From positions 1 through 64,000 of the forward strand of contig JADKIL010000005.1 of assembly GCA_016721315.1 (NCBI GenBank): 64,000 nucleotides of DNA, given 5' to 3'. Shown here piece after piece: positions 42,271-50,386 of this stretch (the stretch's first letter is position 1; every line of letters begins with the position of its first letter). Below the pieces are notes generated by a model. That model made no database searches and was not told where the DNA came from. It saw only the letters and a list, made by a program, of their open reading frames with translations. Both the position numbers and the translations under genes were made by a program. Source of the stretch: Candidatus Villigracilis vicinus (GTDB lineage Bacteria; Chloroflexota; Anaerolineae; Anaerolineales; Villigracilaceae).

Positions 42271-43356
42271 TTATTCATCACCAAAAGAAATGCCAATGTT
42301 GCGAGCGGTGACAACAGCATCTCCAAGCGGATTTACCCGTTTGGGAACTGCAACTGCCTTATCAAGCGGAATATCTGTGATCTCGCCGCATTGCAAGGCG
42401 ACCATACGGTCGAAGCCTTTACGATCCGCCAAACGGACAGCCGCTGCACCATAACGCGTCGCCAACCAGCGGTCAAAGGCGGTTGGGGTCCCGCCGCGTT
42501 GAACATGACCCAACACAGTCACGCGTGATTCGAAGCCCTGTTGTTCAATATATTCAGCAACGATCTGCCCGATCCCGCCCAGGCGCGGCACATAGACCTC
42601 ATTTCCCTTGCGGGAATAGACCTGCGCCCCGTCAACCGGTTTGGCGCCTTCTGAAACGGCAAGCAAACTGAATTTTCGTCCCTGCTCGCTGCGAGATCGA
42701 ATCTTTTTCAAGATATTCTCAAATTTAAACGGAAGTTCAGGGATCAGAATCACATCAGCACCGCCGGAAACACCCGCATTCAAGGCGATAAACCCTGCGT
42801 CACGTCCCATCAGTTCAACAACCATGACACGGTGATGAGACTCTGCGGTCGTATGCAAACGATCTAATGCTTCAGTGGCTATGTTCAGAGCAGTATCGAA
42901 CCCGAAGGTGATCTCCGTACCGCCAATGTCATTATCGATTGTCTTCGGTACACCAATGATCGGCACCCCTTTCATTGCCAGTTCATGAGCAATGTGAAGG
43001 GTCCCATCTCCGCCAAGGACGAGCAGCGCATCCAATCTTTGTTCCTCGATGCCTTTTACGATCTCGTCCGAAACATCGATCGTCACCTCCCTGCCATCCT
43101 GAATGACCTTGCGGGCATATGGATTACCGCGATTCGCCGCACCGAGGATCGTCCCACCGCGCGGCAGGATTCCCCGTACCTCTTCCATCCCCAATGGAAC
43201 AATGCCGCTTTGTGGGTCTAGGAAGCCATCATAGCCATCGCGAATCCCGATCACTTCACATTTATATTCATTGATCGCCGTCTTGACTGCTGCACGGATG
43301 ACCGCATTCAAACCGGGTGCATCACCGCCGCCTGTTAATATTCCAATTCGTTTCAT
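42271..43356 (-). CDS. pfkA: 6-Phosphofructokinase (PfkA family)
   Basis: 361 residues. Signatures: GILTGGGDAPGLNAVIRA, LVLGGDGTLHIAHELA, GVPKTIDNDIGGT (catalytic TIDND), ELMGRDAGFIAL and GHVQRGGTPTAFDRWLA. It phosphorylates fructose 6-phosphate. The position after GGD is Gly, which favours ATP as donor, while the Lys in GVPKTID is the residue of PPi-type and some actinobacterial ATP-type enzymes. So the donor is probably ATP but not certain. Confidence 0.93.
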   Translation of the reverse strand: MKRIGILTGGGDAPGLNAVIRAAVKTAINEYKCEVIGIRDGYDGFLDPQSGIVPLGMEEVRGILPRGGTILGAANRGNPYARKVIQDGREVTIDVSDEIVKGIEEQRLDALLVLGGDGTLHIAHELAMKGVPIIGVPKTIDNDIGGTEITFGFDTALNIATEALDRLHTTAESHHRVMVVELMGRDAGFIALNAGVSGGADVILIPELPFKFENILKKIRSRSEQGRKFSLLAVSEGAKPVDGAQVYSRKGNEVYVPRLGGIGQIVAEYIEQQGFESRVTVLGHVQRGGTPTAFDRWLATRYGAAAVRLADRKGFDRMVALQCGEITDIPLDKAVAVPKRVNPLGDAVVTARNIGISFGDE

Positions 43357-43402
43357 TGTGTTGCTCCTGTGTCAATTACTATGATAATCCAAAAGCGCTG
43401 GG

Positions 43403-43408
43403 TATAAT
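43403..43408 (+). promoter_or_regulatory. -10 box for a probably leaderless DUF2085 mRNA
   Basis: TATAAT ends 7 bases before the ATG at 43416; no Shine-Dalgarno sequence is present. The -35 region is weak. Confidence 0.45.
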
Positions 43409-43415
43409 GTGACGG

Positions 43416-44255
43416 ATGCAAACAAATTCACAACCATCAAAATTCGAGAACATTGCCAGTTGGGTCGTCCCCATTGCCGCCATTGCGGCTGTGATTGCCT
43501 GGTTCATTATCGCCCCTGAAGGCGCGCTCGGTAAATTGGACGCCATCGGCTATGCCGTCTGTCACCGTATTGACGCACGTTCCTTCCAGATCGGTGACCG
43601 CCAACTCCCGCTCTGCGCACGCTGTACGGGTGAGTTCTACGCCGCAGGATTGGCGCTTCTATTCCAGCTCATCGTCAGCGGAAAAAACAGCAAGCTGCCC
43701 TCGCGCGGTGTCATGGCGGTCTTATTCGCATTCTTCGTCGCCTTCGGTGTGGATGGCTCCAACTCTTACCTGTATCTTCTTAAACAAACCTCAGGCGGGC
43801 TGGAAAATATCCCCAACTTATATATTCCCAACCAGACCTTACGCCTCTTCACTGGCAGCGGCATGGGCATTGCACTCGCCGCCATGCTTTATCCCGTCAT
43901 CAACCAGACTCTCTGGCGCGAACTTGACGACCGCCCGGCTCTCGGCTGGAAGCAGCTTGGGATTTTGACCGTCGCTATTATCGTGATCAACCTGCTTGTC
44001 CTCACCGACAGCCCCATCGTGCTCTACCCCATTGCCTATCTCAGTGCTCTTGGCACACTTGGGCTATTGGTCATTGTGTTCGGGCTGCTGTGGATCATCA
44101 TCATGAAACAGGATAATACCTTCGAGAGCCCACGCCAGTTATGGTTGGCTTTCGCCTCGGGTTTAACTCTGGCATTACTGCTCATCCTAAGCATTGACTT
44201 GTTCAGGCTGCAACTCACCGGCACATGGAACGGTTTTCCCGGTCTTACAGGGTAG
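43416..44255 (+). CDS. DUF2085 membrane protein
   Basis: 279 residues with about six or seven membrane spans. The conserved Cys/His signature of DUF2085 is clear: VCHRIDARSFQIGDRQLPLC then ARCTGEFYAAG (residues about 48-78), probably metal- or disulfide-forming at the membrane. The family is common in Chloroflexota and has no assigned role. Divergent from pfkA by 59 bp and followed by another small membrane-protein gene. Confidence 0.85.
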   Translation: MQTNSQPSKFENIASWVVPIAAIAAVIAWFIIAPEGALGKLDAIGYAVCHRIDARSFQIGDRQLPLCARCTGEFYAAGLALLFQLIVSGKNSKLPSRGVMAVLFAFFVAFGVDGSNSYLYLLKQTSGGLENIPNLYIPNQTLRLFTGSGMGIALAAMLYPVINQTLWRELDDRPALGWKQLGILTVAIIVINLLVLTDSPIVLYPIAYLSALGTLGLLVIVFGLLWIIIMKQDNTFESPRQLWLAFASGLTLALLLILSIDLFRLQLTGTWNGFPGLTG

Positions 44256-44277
44256 CAACGAAGAGATAACAAGATCG

Positions 44278-44346
44278 TATAATAAGTAAATTAAATACTT
44301 CGGAAGTCTTGTGACAAAATCGAGAAAATACAAAGGCTTCCGAAGT
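44278..44346 (+). promoter_or_regulatory. Promoter -10 and leader stem-loop before the DUF4126 gene
   Basis: TATAAT at 44278-44283, then inverted arms ACTTCGGAAG (44297-44306) and CTTCCGAAGT (44337-44346) with a 30-nt loop. The stem ends 13 bases before GAAGGAG and the ATG. It could be a leader RNA structure or a CTTCGG-type repeat; no known riboswitch class is recognised. Confidence 0.4.
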
Positions 44347-44371
44347 TCGTTTGTAACGAAGGAGAATAAAA

Positions 44372-44944
44372 ATGGAACTCTTACTTGGAATCTTCACCGC
44401 CTTTGGGCTTTCTGCCAGCGCCGGGCTGAACGCTTACATTCCACTTCTGGTCGTTGGAGTGATCGCACACTACTTTCCCCAGACGCTCAACCTGGCAACA
44501 CCTTTCGACCTGCTCGCCAACCCATGGATCCTTATCCTGCTGGGTGTACTCGTCATCATCGAAATGATTGCGGATAAAGTCCCAGCCGTCAATCACATTA
44601 ACGATCTTATCCAAACCATAATCCGCCCTGTAGCCGGAGCCATTGCCTTTGCCGCCAGCGCCAACGTCATCACCGACGTAAACCCCGTGCTGGCGCTTGC
44701 CTGCGGTCTACTTGTGGCTGGCAGTGTCCATACTGTAAAAGCTGCGGCGGTCCGCCCTGCCATCACAGCCACCACAGGCGGTGTGGGAAATGTTCCCGTT
44801 TCCATTGCGGAAGATATCTTCGCAACAGTCGCCTCTGTCCTGGCGATCCTCCTGCCCTTGATTGCTGGAACGCTTGCTATCATCCTGATCGTACTCTTGA
44901 TCTGGTGGTGGCTGGGCAGGGTACAAAAGTCCCAGTCAGCCTGA
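44372..44944 (+). CDS. DUF4126 membrane protein
   Basis: 190 residues, nearly all hydrophobic, with four or five spans. It begins with the family pattern LLLGIFTAFGLSASAGLNAYIPLLVVG and contains ADKVPAVNHINDLIQTIIRPVAGAI and AAAVRPAITATTGGVGNVPVS. Function unknown. GAAGGAG lies 6 bases before the ATG. A 49-residue membrane peptide follows after 56 bp on the same strand. Confidence 0.88.
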   Translation: MELLLGIFTAFGLSASAGLNAYIPLLVVGVIAHYFPQTLNLATPFDLLANPWILILLGVLVIIEMIADKVPAVNHINDLIQTIIRPVAGAIAFAASANVITDVNPVLALACGLLVAGSVHTVKAAAVRPAITATTGGVGNVPVSIAEDIFATVASVLAILLPLIAGTLAIILIVLLIWWWLGRVQKSQSA

Positions 44945-45000
44945 CATCGTTTATAATGCACAAAATTACTTTCACGCTAATCTAATTAAGGAGAGAAATC

Positions 45001-45150
45001 ATGTCTGAAATGCCCGTCACCCCGTCCGAAACTCCGGCACCTTCCAACAACAATCGCAACATCATCATCGGTGTTGTCGCCGCTGTTGTACTGTGCTGTT
45101 GCTGTGTTCTCGCTTCCGGCATCGGCTACTACGTCTGGAACAACTTCTAA
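45001..45150 (+). CDS. Single-span membrane peptide with CCCC motif (49 aa)
   Basis: Short ORF with a strong AAGGAGAG 6 bases upstream of the ATG. It starts MSEMPVTPSETPAPSNNNRN, then a single hydrophobic span IIIGVVAAVVLCCCCVLASG with four consecutive cysteines, and ends YYVWNNF. Similar Pro-rich plus Cys-rich single-span peptides occur in Chloroflexota without known function. It ends 12 bases before a strong terminator, which marks it as a real transcribed gene, probably co-transcribed with DUF4126. Confidence 0.75.
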   Translation: MSEMPVTPSETPAPSNNNRNIIIGVVAAVVLCCCCVLASGIGYYVWNNF

Positions 45151-45161
45151 GTTTCAAATCA

Positions 45162-45195
45162 AAAAAATCCCCTGTTTATGGCAGGGGATTTTTTT
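45162..45195. terminator. Bidirectional terminator overlapping the DUF402 stop
   Basis: AAAAAATCCCCTG-tttatgg-CAGGGGATTTTTT, perfect 13-bp stem. It ends the small-peptide transcript on the plus strand. Its right arm also encodes the last residues (KNPLP) of the DUF402 protein on the minus strand. Confidence 0.9.
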
Positions 45196-45625
45196 GATTA
45201 AAGAACGTTTGCAACTCGTATAAACCGGCATAGACCTTCTCCTTCAAGACTTCCCCCAACTTCAATTCTTCCATTTCATCTTCATCTAAAATGGTCTGCT
45301 TGCCATTGGCAGAAACCCAAAGATCAAGCGCCAAATCCACATACGAAACCGAGTCCACTTCAATGATGGCAGGCTTGGTGATATTGCAATACCAGCCTTT
45401 CAACTTGCCATCGTCACGGTCATAGATCTCGAAGATGTTGTACCATTTATCAAAATAAAAAGTTTCGACAAAACGGTCATTTCGTTTCAAGACGATTTCT
45501 TGAAAAGGCATGTCCTCGCGGTTGAAGAAGGCTTCGACTGTAATAGAATTATCATCTCGGCGCAGCACTTCACTGTCGTACTGCCAGGTGACTTCATCGG
45601 CTAGATTCTTTTTCAGGATTTTCAT
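45176..45625 (-). CDS. DUF402-domain protein
   Basis: 149 residues from ATG 45625, which overlaps the ABC ATPase stop as ATGA. The DUF402 fold is recognised by FVETFYFDKWYNIFEIYDRD and GKLKGWYCNITKP, then DLALDLWVSANGKQTILDEDE. Characterised relatives are nucleoside di-/triphosphate phosphatases or RNA-binding proteins. It is the last gene of the thiamine operon, an unexpected companion for which a phosphatase acting on thiamine phosphates is a possible but unproven role. Confidence 0.83.
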   Translation of the reverse strand: MKILKKNLADEVTWQYDSEVLRRDDNSITVEAFFNREDMPFQEIVLKRNDRFVETFYFDKWYNIFEIYDRDDGKLKGWYCNITKPAIIEVDSVSYVDLALDLWVSANGKQTILDEDEMEELKLGEVLKEKVYAGLYELQTFFNQKNPLP

Positions 45626-46605
45626 GACAGGCATTTTACCTGAACCTGCACGGTGATGACGTCGCCGACCTTTGGCGCTTCTTTCATGTAGATAGTAATT
45701 CCGCCTCTCGCTTTGACTTGGAACTGGTCCTGCTTAAAGAGAATGTCTTCCACTGTAAGTTGTATCTCCTCTCCCTTTCCTTCCCCAGTAGTAATGAGCA
45801 ATTGAAGTTTCTCTCTAACTTGTTTTTTACAATCTAGAGAAAAAACACCAAATGCGGTTTTAACTTTATTCTCTGCCACTACCTCCCCATCAATGACATT
45901 CCCGATCCCCAGTAACTTCGCCACAAAAGCGGACTGTGGGTCTTTCCAAATTTCGCTCGGCACACCATCGCGGATAATGGTGCCTTCGTGCAAAACAAGG
46001 ATGCGGTCTGCAATGGTGAAGGCTTCTTCCTGATCGTGGGTAACATAGATAGCGGGAATATTCGTCTTTCGCAAAATACCACGGATTTCGTTGAGCAGGT
46101 CTTCTTTTAGTGACCTGTCCAATGCACCGAGCGGCTCATCGAACATCAACAGGCGCGGACTTGGCGCAAGTGCGCGCGCAAGAGCCACGCGCTGTTGTTC
46201 ACCGCCAGATAAGTCAGTAATACTTCGTGTTTCAAAACCAGCTAAGTTAATTTGTTCCAAAAGCAAAGTAACACGTTGTTTGATTTCTTCAGCAGAGGCA
46301 TTACGCATCTTCAAACCGAAGGCGATGTTGTCAAAAACGTTCAGGTGAGGGAAAAGCCCATAGTCTTGGAAGACCAAGCCAAAATCGCGGAGGTGAGGCG
46401 GTGTACCGGCGAGGTCAAGGCTGTTTAGCAGAATCGCTCCACGTTCGGGAAAATCCAATCCGGCGATCATCCTCAAAATGGTGCTCTTGCCGCTGCCCGA
46501 TGCCCCAAGCAGACAAACCGTTTCCCCATCTGCGACGGTGAAGGAGATGTCGGTGAGCAGCGGCTTGCCTTCGTAGGATTTGACGACGTTGCGAAGTTCG
46601 AGCAT
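45622..46605 (-). CDS. thiQ: ABC transporter ATP-binding protein, thiamine-type
   Basis: 327 residues. Walker A GASGSGKS (34-41), Q-loop FQDYGLFPH, signature LSGGEQQRVALARAL, Walker B LLMFDEPLGALD and switch His in IYVTHDQEEAF. The C-terminal about 100 residues form an OB/TOBE-like regulatory domain. Sequence type is that of the thiamine/iron(III)/polyamine ATPase group; the thiamine assignment comes from the riboswitch and the ThiB-like gene of the same operon. Its start shares a base with the permease stop (TAATG). Confidence 0.87.
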   Translation of the reverse strand: MLELRNVVKSYEGKPLLTDISFTVADGETVCLLGASGSGKSTILRMIAGLDFPERGAILLNSLDLAGTPPHLRDFGLVFQDYGLFPHLNVFDNIAFGLKMRNASAEEIKQRVTLLLEQINLAGFETRSITDLSGGEQQRVALARALAPSPRLLMFDEPLGALDRSLKEDLLNEIRGILRKTNIPAIYVTHDQEEAFTIADRILVLHEGTIIRDGVPSEIWKDPQSAFVAKLLGIGNVIDGEVVAENKVKTAFGVFSLDCKKQVREKLQLLITTGEGKGEEIQLTVEDILFKQDQFQVKARGGITIYMKEAPKVGDVITVQVQVKCLS

Positions 46606-48320
46606 TAGAGTTCTCCGGCGTTGTTGAAACGCAATTTTTCAATGAGCAAAATGCTGAGCGTGGTCAGCAGCATGAGGACGGTTGCCATCGCCATGGCTTG
46701 ACCGTAGTTGAGACCGCCGGGCTGTGAGAGGAAGCGCGAGATGGCGATGGGGATGGTGGGATATTCGGGGCGGGTGATGAGCAGGGTCGCGCCGAATTCG
46801 CCGAGCGAGACGGTGAAGGCGAAGGTGGCAGCACTAAGTGTGGCGCGCGCGAGGATGGGAAAATCTACAGTTTGCCAAACGCGGAAAGGTGATGCACCGA
46901 GAGTCGATGCGGCTTGGCGAAGTCTTTCGGGGATGGATGCAAGTGCGGGTTGCAGAGTGCGAATCACAAAAGGCAAAGCAATGAGCGTATGCGCGATGGG
47001 AATGAAAAATGGAGAAGCAATGAGCCTCCCAAAGGAGAGGATGAAACCGAGTCCCATCATTACAGCAGATGCACCAAGTGGAAGCATGAGGAATGGGTCG
47101 AGGATTTTTTCGAGGCGTGTCGGTTTGGCGAGAACGTAAGCGGCGGGATAACCAAGAGCTAGTGAAAGTATCACCGTGATGCCAGCAAATCCCAATGAGT
47201 TAACAGCGGCTTGCACTGGCGGGACGTAGAACAAGGAGCCGCGTCGGTTGATGAAGAGTTCTTCGTAGTAGTCGGTGGTGAATCCATATTGGACTTCGTC
47301 GCGTTGTCCACGGTCGGCTTCGAGGCGGGTGAGGGAGCGGATGGGGAGAGAGAGTAAGGGCAGTAGAAAGAAAGTGAACAGTGAACAGTAGACAGTAAGA
47401 ACAAAGAGGCGTTCTTTGATGGTTTTAGGCGGACGTGCGATAGAAAAGCGCGGGGCAGTTTGGGTGCTCACTTGGTTTATTGCCCGCGAGTACAGAATAG
47501 AAAAGATGAGGGTGAAGATGAGTTGAATGACAGATAAGAGCGCGGCAAGATTTAGGTTGGGCAGTTGCAGGGCACGGATGTAGATATCCACTTCGAGGGT
47601 GGCGAATTGAGATCCGCCCAGCAGGAGGATGACGCCAAAGCTGGTGAAGTCGAACATGAAGACGAGCAAAGCAGCGGCGAGGAGCGAGGGGCGAAGGATT
47701 GGTAGGATGACATCTTTCCACACATGGAAAGTATCCGCGCCAAGGGAACGGGCAGAGGCTTCGAGTTTGGGATCAAGCCGTGAGATGGCATTACCAACAA
47801 TACGAATAACGATTGAGGTATTGTAAAAGGTGTGAGCGATGAGAATAAGGATGAAGGGGGAAGGGGGAGGCAGTAAGGCAGTGATCAGTGAACAGTTATC
47901 AGTGGGACAGAGGAAAGAAGACAGAAGAAAGAAAAAGCCGCGTTGACTGAATAACGAGTTGAAGGCGGCAGCGACGACGACGGTGGGCAGCATGAAAGGG
48001 ACGGCGGTGAGGGCGCGAAGAAGTGATCTACCGCGAAAGTCAAATTTGGAGAAGAGAATAGCAGCGGGGAGTCCGAGGGCGAAGGTGAGGAGGGTGGAGA
48101 GGGTGGCTTGATAAAAAGTAAAGAGTAACGAGTCACGAGCGATGAAGAGATTGTTTAGGTTGGTAAAGGTTTCGAGGTTGAAAGTGAGGTCGAGGATTTT
48201 GAAGAGGGGGAAGAAGAAAAAAGAAAAAAGAAAAAGGAGAGGTGGAATCCAAAGAAAAATCCGCGAGTTGGCAGATAGGTATGAACGTGTTTTAGTGGAA
48301 AGTGCTGATGAAAGCTTCAT
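46605..48320 (-). CDS. thiP: Thiamine-type ABC transporter permease (two fused permease halves)
   Basis: 571 residues with two tandem six-span permease modules. Each has an EAA-type loop that contacts the ATPase: EASARSLGADTFHVWKDVIL and RQAASTLGASPFRVWQTVDF. This duplicated layout is that of ThiP/FbpB permeases. The middle (about 290-340) is a variable linker. It lies between the ThiB- and ThiQ-like genes in a TPP-riboswitch operon, so it should carry thiamine or TPP inward. Confidence 0.87.
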   Translation of the reverse strand: MKLSSALSTKTRSYLSANSRIFLWIPPLLFLFSFFFFPLFKILDLTFNLETFTNLNNLFIARDSLLFTFYQATLSTLLTFALGLPAAILFSKFDFRGRSLLRALTAVPFMLPTVVVAAAFNSLFSQRGFFFLLSSFLCPTDNCSLITALLPPPSPFILILIAHTFYNTSIVIRIVGNAISRLDPKLEASARSLGADTFHVWKDVILPILRPSLLAAALLVFMFDFTSFGVILLLGGSQFATLEVDIYIRALQLPNLNLAALLSVIQLIFTLIFSILYSRAINQVSTQTAPRFSIARPPKTIKERLFVLTVYCSLFTFFLLPLLSLPIRSLTRLEADRGQRDEVQYGFTTDYYEELFINRRGSLFYVPPVQAAVNSLGFAGITVILSLALGYPAAYVLAKPTRLEKILDPFLMLPLGASAVMMGLGFILSFGRLIASPFFIPIAHTLIALPFVIRTLQPALASIPERLRQAASTLGASPFRVWQTVDFPILARATLSAATFAFTVSLGEFGATLLITRPEYPTIPIAISRFLSQPGGLNYGQAMAMATVLMLLTTLSILLIEKLRFNNAGEL

Positions 48321-48332
48321 TCAAAATATCAA

Positions 48333-48395
48333 CCACAGATAAACACAGATGAATTGGATTTTTTGTTATCCGCGTTTATCTGTGCTCATCTGTGG
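48333..48395. repeat. Inverted CCACAGATAAACACAGATG-type repeat
   Basis: CCACAGATAAACACAGATGA (48333-48352) faces TTTATCTGTGCTCATCTGTG(G) ending at 48395, nearly complementary. It sits between thiB and thiP and matches a repeat type found scattered in many bacterial genomes. Confidence 0.7.
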
Positions 48396-48407
48396 TGAGT
48401 AAAGTTC

Positions 48408-49436
48408 TTATTTCATCACTTCTGTCCACGCCTCGATCCAAGTATCACGGTTCGAGGCGATTTCGTCGTAAGTGATGGAAGCAGGTTGGTCAGTGACCTG
48501 GGCATACTTTACGAAAACTTCGGGTAATTTCGCAGTCTGGTTGACGGGATAGACAAACATGTTGAGAGGCATATCTTCTTGAAATTCTTTGCCCAGCATG
48601 AAGTCCACGAATTTTTCGGCGAGGTCGCGGTTCTGTCCATTCTTGAGAATGCCAACAAATTCAACCTGACGGAAGCAGGTGCCAGGACCTAGGCTGGATG
48701 CTGTAGGTGCATCATCAAGGGGCGGAGAAGCAAAGATCATTTCTGCCGCAGGAGATGTCCCATATGAAATAACAATGGGTTGAGGTCCACGCCCCGAGGA
48801 ACCGCTGAAGTTGGTGTAATAAGCAGTCTCCCAACTACCTACAATGACCACACCGTTCTCCTTCAATCTCTTCCAGTAATCAAGATAGCCGTCGCCATAA
48901 TACGCACGGGTTGCGAGCAAAAACGCGAGCCCAGGCGAAGAAGTAGCAGGGTTTTCAACCACAAGCAATCCCTTATATTCAGGCATAATCAGATCGCCTA
49001 GCGTTTGCGGCACAGCTAAATTATTTTCTGAAAAATATTTTTTATCGTAGTTGATGCAGACATCGCCATAGTCCACGGGCAGGGCGCGGAAGGAAGAATC
49101 AAGCACGAACTCGGCAGGCACGTCGCTCAATGCGGGTGATTGATAGGCATCGAAGATGTCCGCTTCGAGGGCGCGGGAGAGGAAGGTATTGTCCACGCCA
49201 AACATCACGTCTGCGAGCGGGGCGTCTTTAGCGAGGATGGCTTTGTTGAGCATGGTGCCTGCGTCACCGCTTTGCAGGAAAACCACATCAACATTGTTGG
49301 TAGTTTCAAAAGCAGTGACAACATCTTCGGTGATGGCGAAGGAGTCGTGGGTCATGATGGTGAGGGTGGTGGGTCCGGCGGGGGCGCAGGCGGAGAGCAG
49401 TAAACAGTAAGCAGTAAGCAGCAAAAACTTTTTCAT
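48408..49436 (-). CDS. thiB: Thiamine ABC transporter substrate-binding lipoprotein
   Basis: 342 residues. Lipobox LLSAC with Cys17. The mature start TLTIMTHDSFAITEDVVTAFE and FLQSGDAGTMLNKAILAKDAP, PLADVMFGVDNTFLSRALEADIF are close to the TbpA/ThiB pattern. ThiB captures thiamine, thiamine phosphate or TPP outside the membrane. Here it is a lipoprotein, as expected in a monoderm-like Chloroflexota cell. Operon order thiN-thiB-thiP-thiQ. Confidence 0.92.
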   Translation of the reverse strand: MKKFLLLTAYCLLLSACAPAGPTTLTIMTHDSFAITEDVVTAFETTNNVDVVFLQSGDAGTMLNKAILAKDAPLADVMFGVDNTFLSRALEADIFDAYQSPALSDVPAEFVLDSSFRALPVDYGDVCINYDKKYFSENNLAVPQTLGDLIMPEYKGLLVVENPATSSPGLAFLLATRAYYGDGYLDYWKRLKENGVVIVGSWETAYYTNFSGSSGRGPQPIVISYGTSPAAEMIFASPPLDDAPTASSLGPGTCFRQVEFVGILKNGQNRDLAEKFVDFMLGKEFQEDMPLNMFVYPVNQTAKLPEVFVKYAQVTDQPASITYDEIASNRDTWIEAWTEVMK

Positions 49437-49462
49437 GGGAATTCCTTTTCAGTAACTAGATA

Positions 49463-50101
49463 TCAGTTACCAGTGATATGTGTGATGAGCAGTAATCCGC
49501 TCGTGAGTGAAACCGTGGCAACATCGGCTGTCATTTCGTTGCTGATGCCGCGGGTTTTATCGGGATAGAGCGTTTCATGATGGAGATGCCAGCGCAGGTT
49601 TTCGGTGAATACGCCGGTGACTTCTCCCTGCCAGGGGATGAGTGAGACGATGTCTCCGCTTCTTCCTATGACTTGGGCATGGTCTCTACAAAAGAAAATT
49701 TCTTCGACGCCGTCAGTAATTCTCAAGTTATGAGTAACGAGTGACGAGTTACTGATGAGGGCAATATTAGCGAGAGTTTGGTCCATACGACCGCCGAGGG
49801 CGGCGAGGATAAGAATTTGATTTGGGTTAAGGGTTAGCGCATAATCGATAGCGAGTTCCAAGTCGGTCTCGTTTTTATCTGTGGGATGCTGAATGATCTC
49901 AACATCCAATTCTTTCATCTTTTTTCTTTCTTCTTTGGTTACCGAATCCAAATCTCCGATGACCACATTGGGAGTGAGTCCCAATGCGAGGGCGTGGCGC
50001 GTGCCACCGTCCGCGCAGAGGATGAAGTCATCGGGGCGGATGAGTTGGCGGGCTTTTTCGAGATTGGGCAGGTTGCCGTTGGCAAAGATGATGATTCTCA
50101 T
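49463..50101 (-). CDS. thiN: Thiamine diphosphokinase
   Basis: 212 residues from ATG 50101 (MRIIIFANGNLPN). Catalytic-domain motifs: DDFILCADGGTRHALALGL, PNVVIGDLDSV, QHPTDKNETDLELAIDYAL, LAALGGRMDQTLANI and the C-terminal LRWHL...GISNEMT segment that stacks thiamine. It converts thiamine and ATP to TPP. As the first gene behind a TPP riboswitch it lets salvage and pyrophosphorylation be shut off together when TPP is plentiful. Confidence 0.93.
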   Translation of the reverse strand: MRIIIFANGNLPNLEKARQLIRPDDFILCADGGTRHALALGLTPNVVIGDLDSVTKEERKKMKELDVEIIQHPTDKNETDLELAIDYALTLNPNQILILAALGGRMDQTLANIALISNSSLVTHNLRITDGVEEIFFCRDHAQVIGRSGDIVSLIPWQGEVTGVFTENLRWHLHHETLYPDKTRGISNEMTADVATVSLTSGLLLITHITGN

Positions 50102-50103
50102 AA

Positions 50104-50172
50104 GGTGACGATAGACCATAGACAATGGACGATGGGAAGAACCATGGTCTGTGGTCCGTCGTCCATTGTCCG
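50104..50172. repeat. Palindromic intergenic repeat, copy 2, in the thiamine leader
   Basis: GACCATAGACAATGGACGAT...ACCATGGTCTGTGGTC...GTCCATTGTC: arms GACAATGGAC (50121-50130) and GTCCATTGTC (50161-50170). Related to the copy at 16411-16480. It lies between the attenuator and the thiN start. Confidence 0.65.
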
Positions 50173-50173
50173 T

Positions 50174-50206
50174 TAAACAAAAACATCCTCGGCAGCGGAG
50201 GATGTT
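50174..50206 (-). terminator. Attenuator terminator of the TPP riboswitch
   Basis: AACATCCTC-cgctgcc-GAGGATGTT followed by TTTGTTT on the minus strand, 15 bases after the riboswitch. A Rho-independent terminator here fits control by premature termination when TPP is bound. Confidence 0.8.
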
Positions 50207-50217
50207 GGCAGGCAAAA

Positions 50218-50310
50218 CAAGAGGTCCCTCCGCTGGTATTAACCAGATCAGGTCTGCGGGTCGAGCGCGTTCACACTCCTCTCAGCCTTTCGAAAAGGCT
50301 CCCCGTTCAG
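50218..50310 (-). promoter_or_regulatory. TPP riboswitch (THI element)
   Basis: On the minus strand the conserved order is present: GGGGAGCC, GGCTGAGA (TPP pyrimidine pocket), GACCCG, ACCTGATCTGGTTAATACC and AGCGGAGGGA (pyrophosphate-binding side). Helices P2 (GAGCCTTTTCGAAAGGCTGA) and P4 can form. Downstream genes are thiN, thiB, thiP, thiQ, which confirms the ligand class. Confidence 0.96.
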
Positions 50311-50321
50311 TTGTAACTTTC

Positions 50322-50350
50322 AGTATATGACCGCCAAGAGTGCGTGTCAA
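50322..50350 (-). promoter_or_regulatory. Promoter of the thiamine operon
   Basis: TTGACA (50345-50350), 17 bases, TATACT (50322-50327) on the minus strand, about 15 bases before the riboswitch. Near-consensus. Confidence 0.8.
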
Positions 50351-50351
50351 G

Positions 50352-50384
50352 TAAAAAAATACCGCGAGTTTGGGCTCACGGCAT
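50352..50384 (-). terminator. Terminator after the alpha/beta hydrolase gene
   Basis: ATGCCGTGAG-cccaaa-CTCGCGGTAT followed by TTTTTTT on the minus strand. It isolates the kinase/hydrolase transcript from the thiamine promoter one base further on. Confidence 0.75.
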
Positions 50385-50386
50385 TT

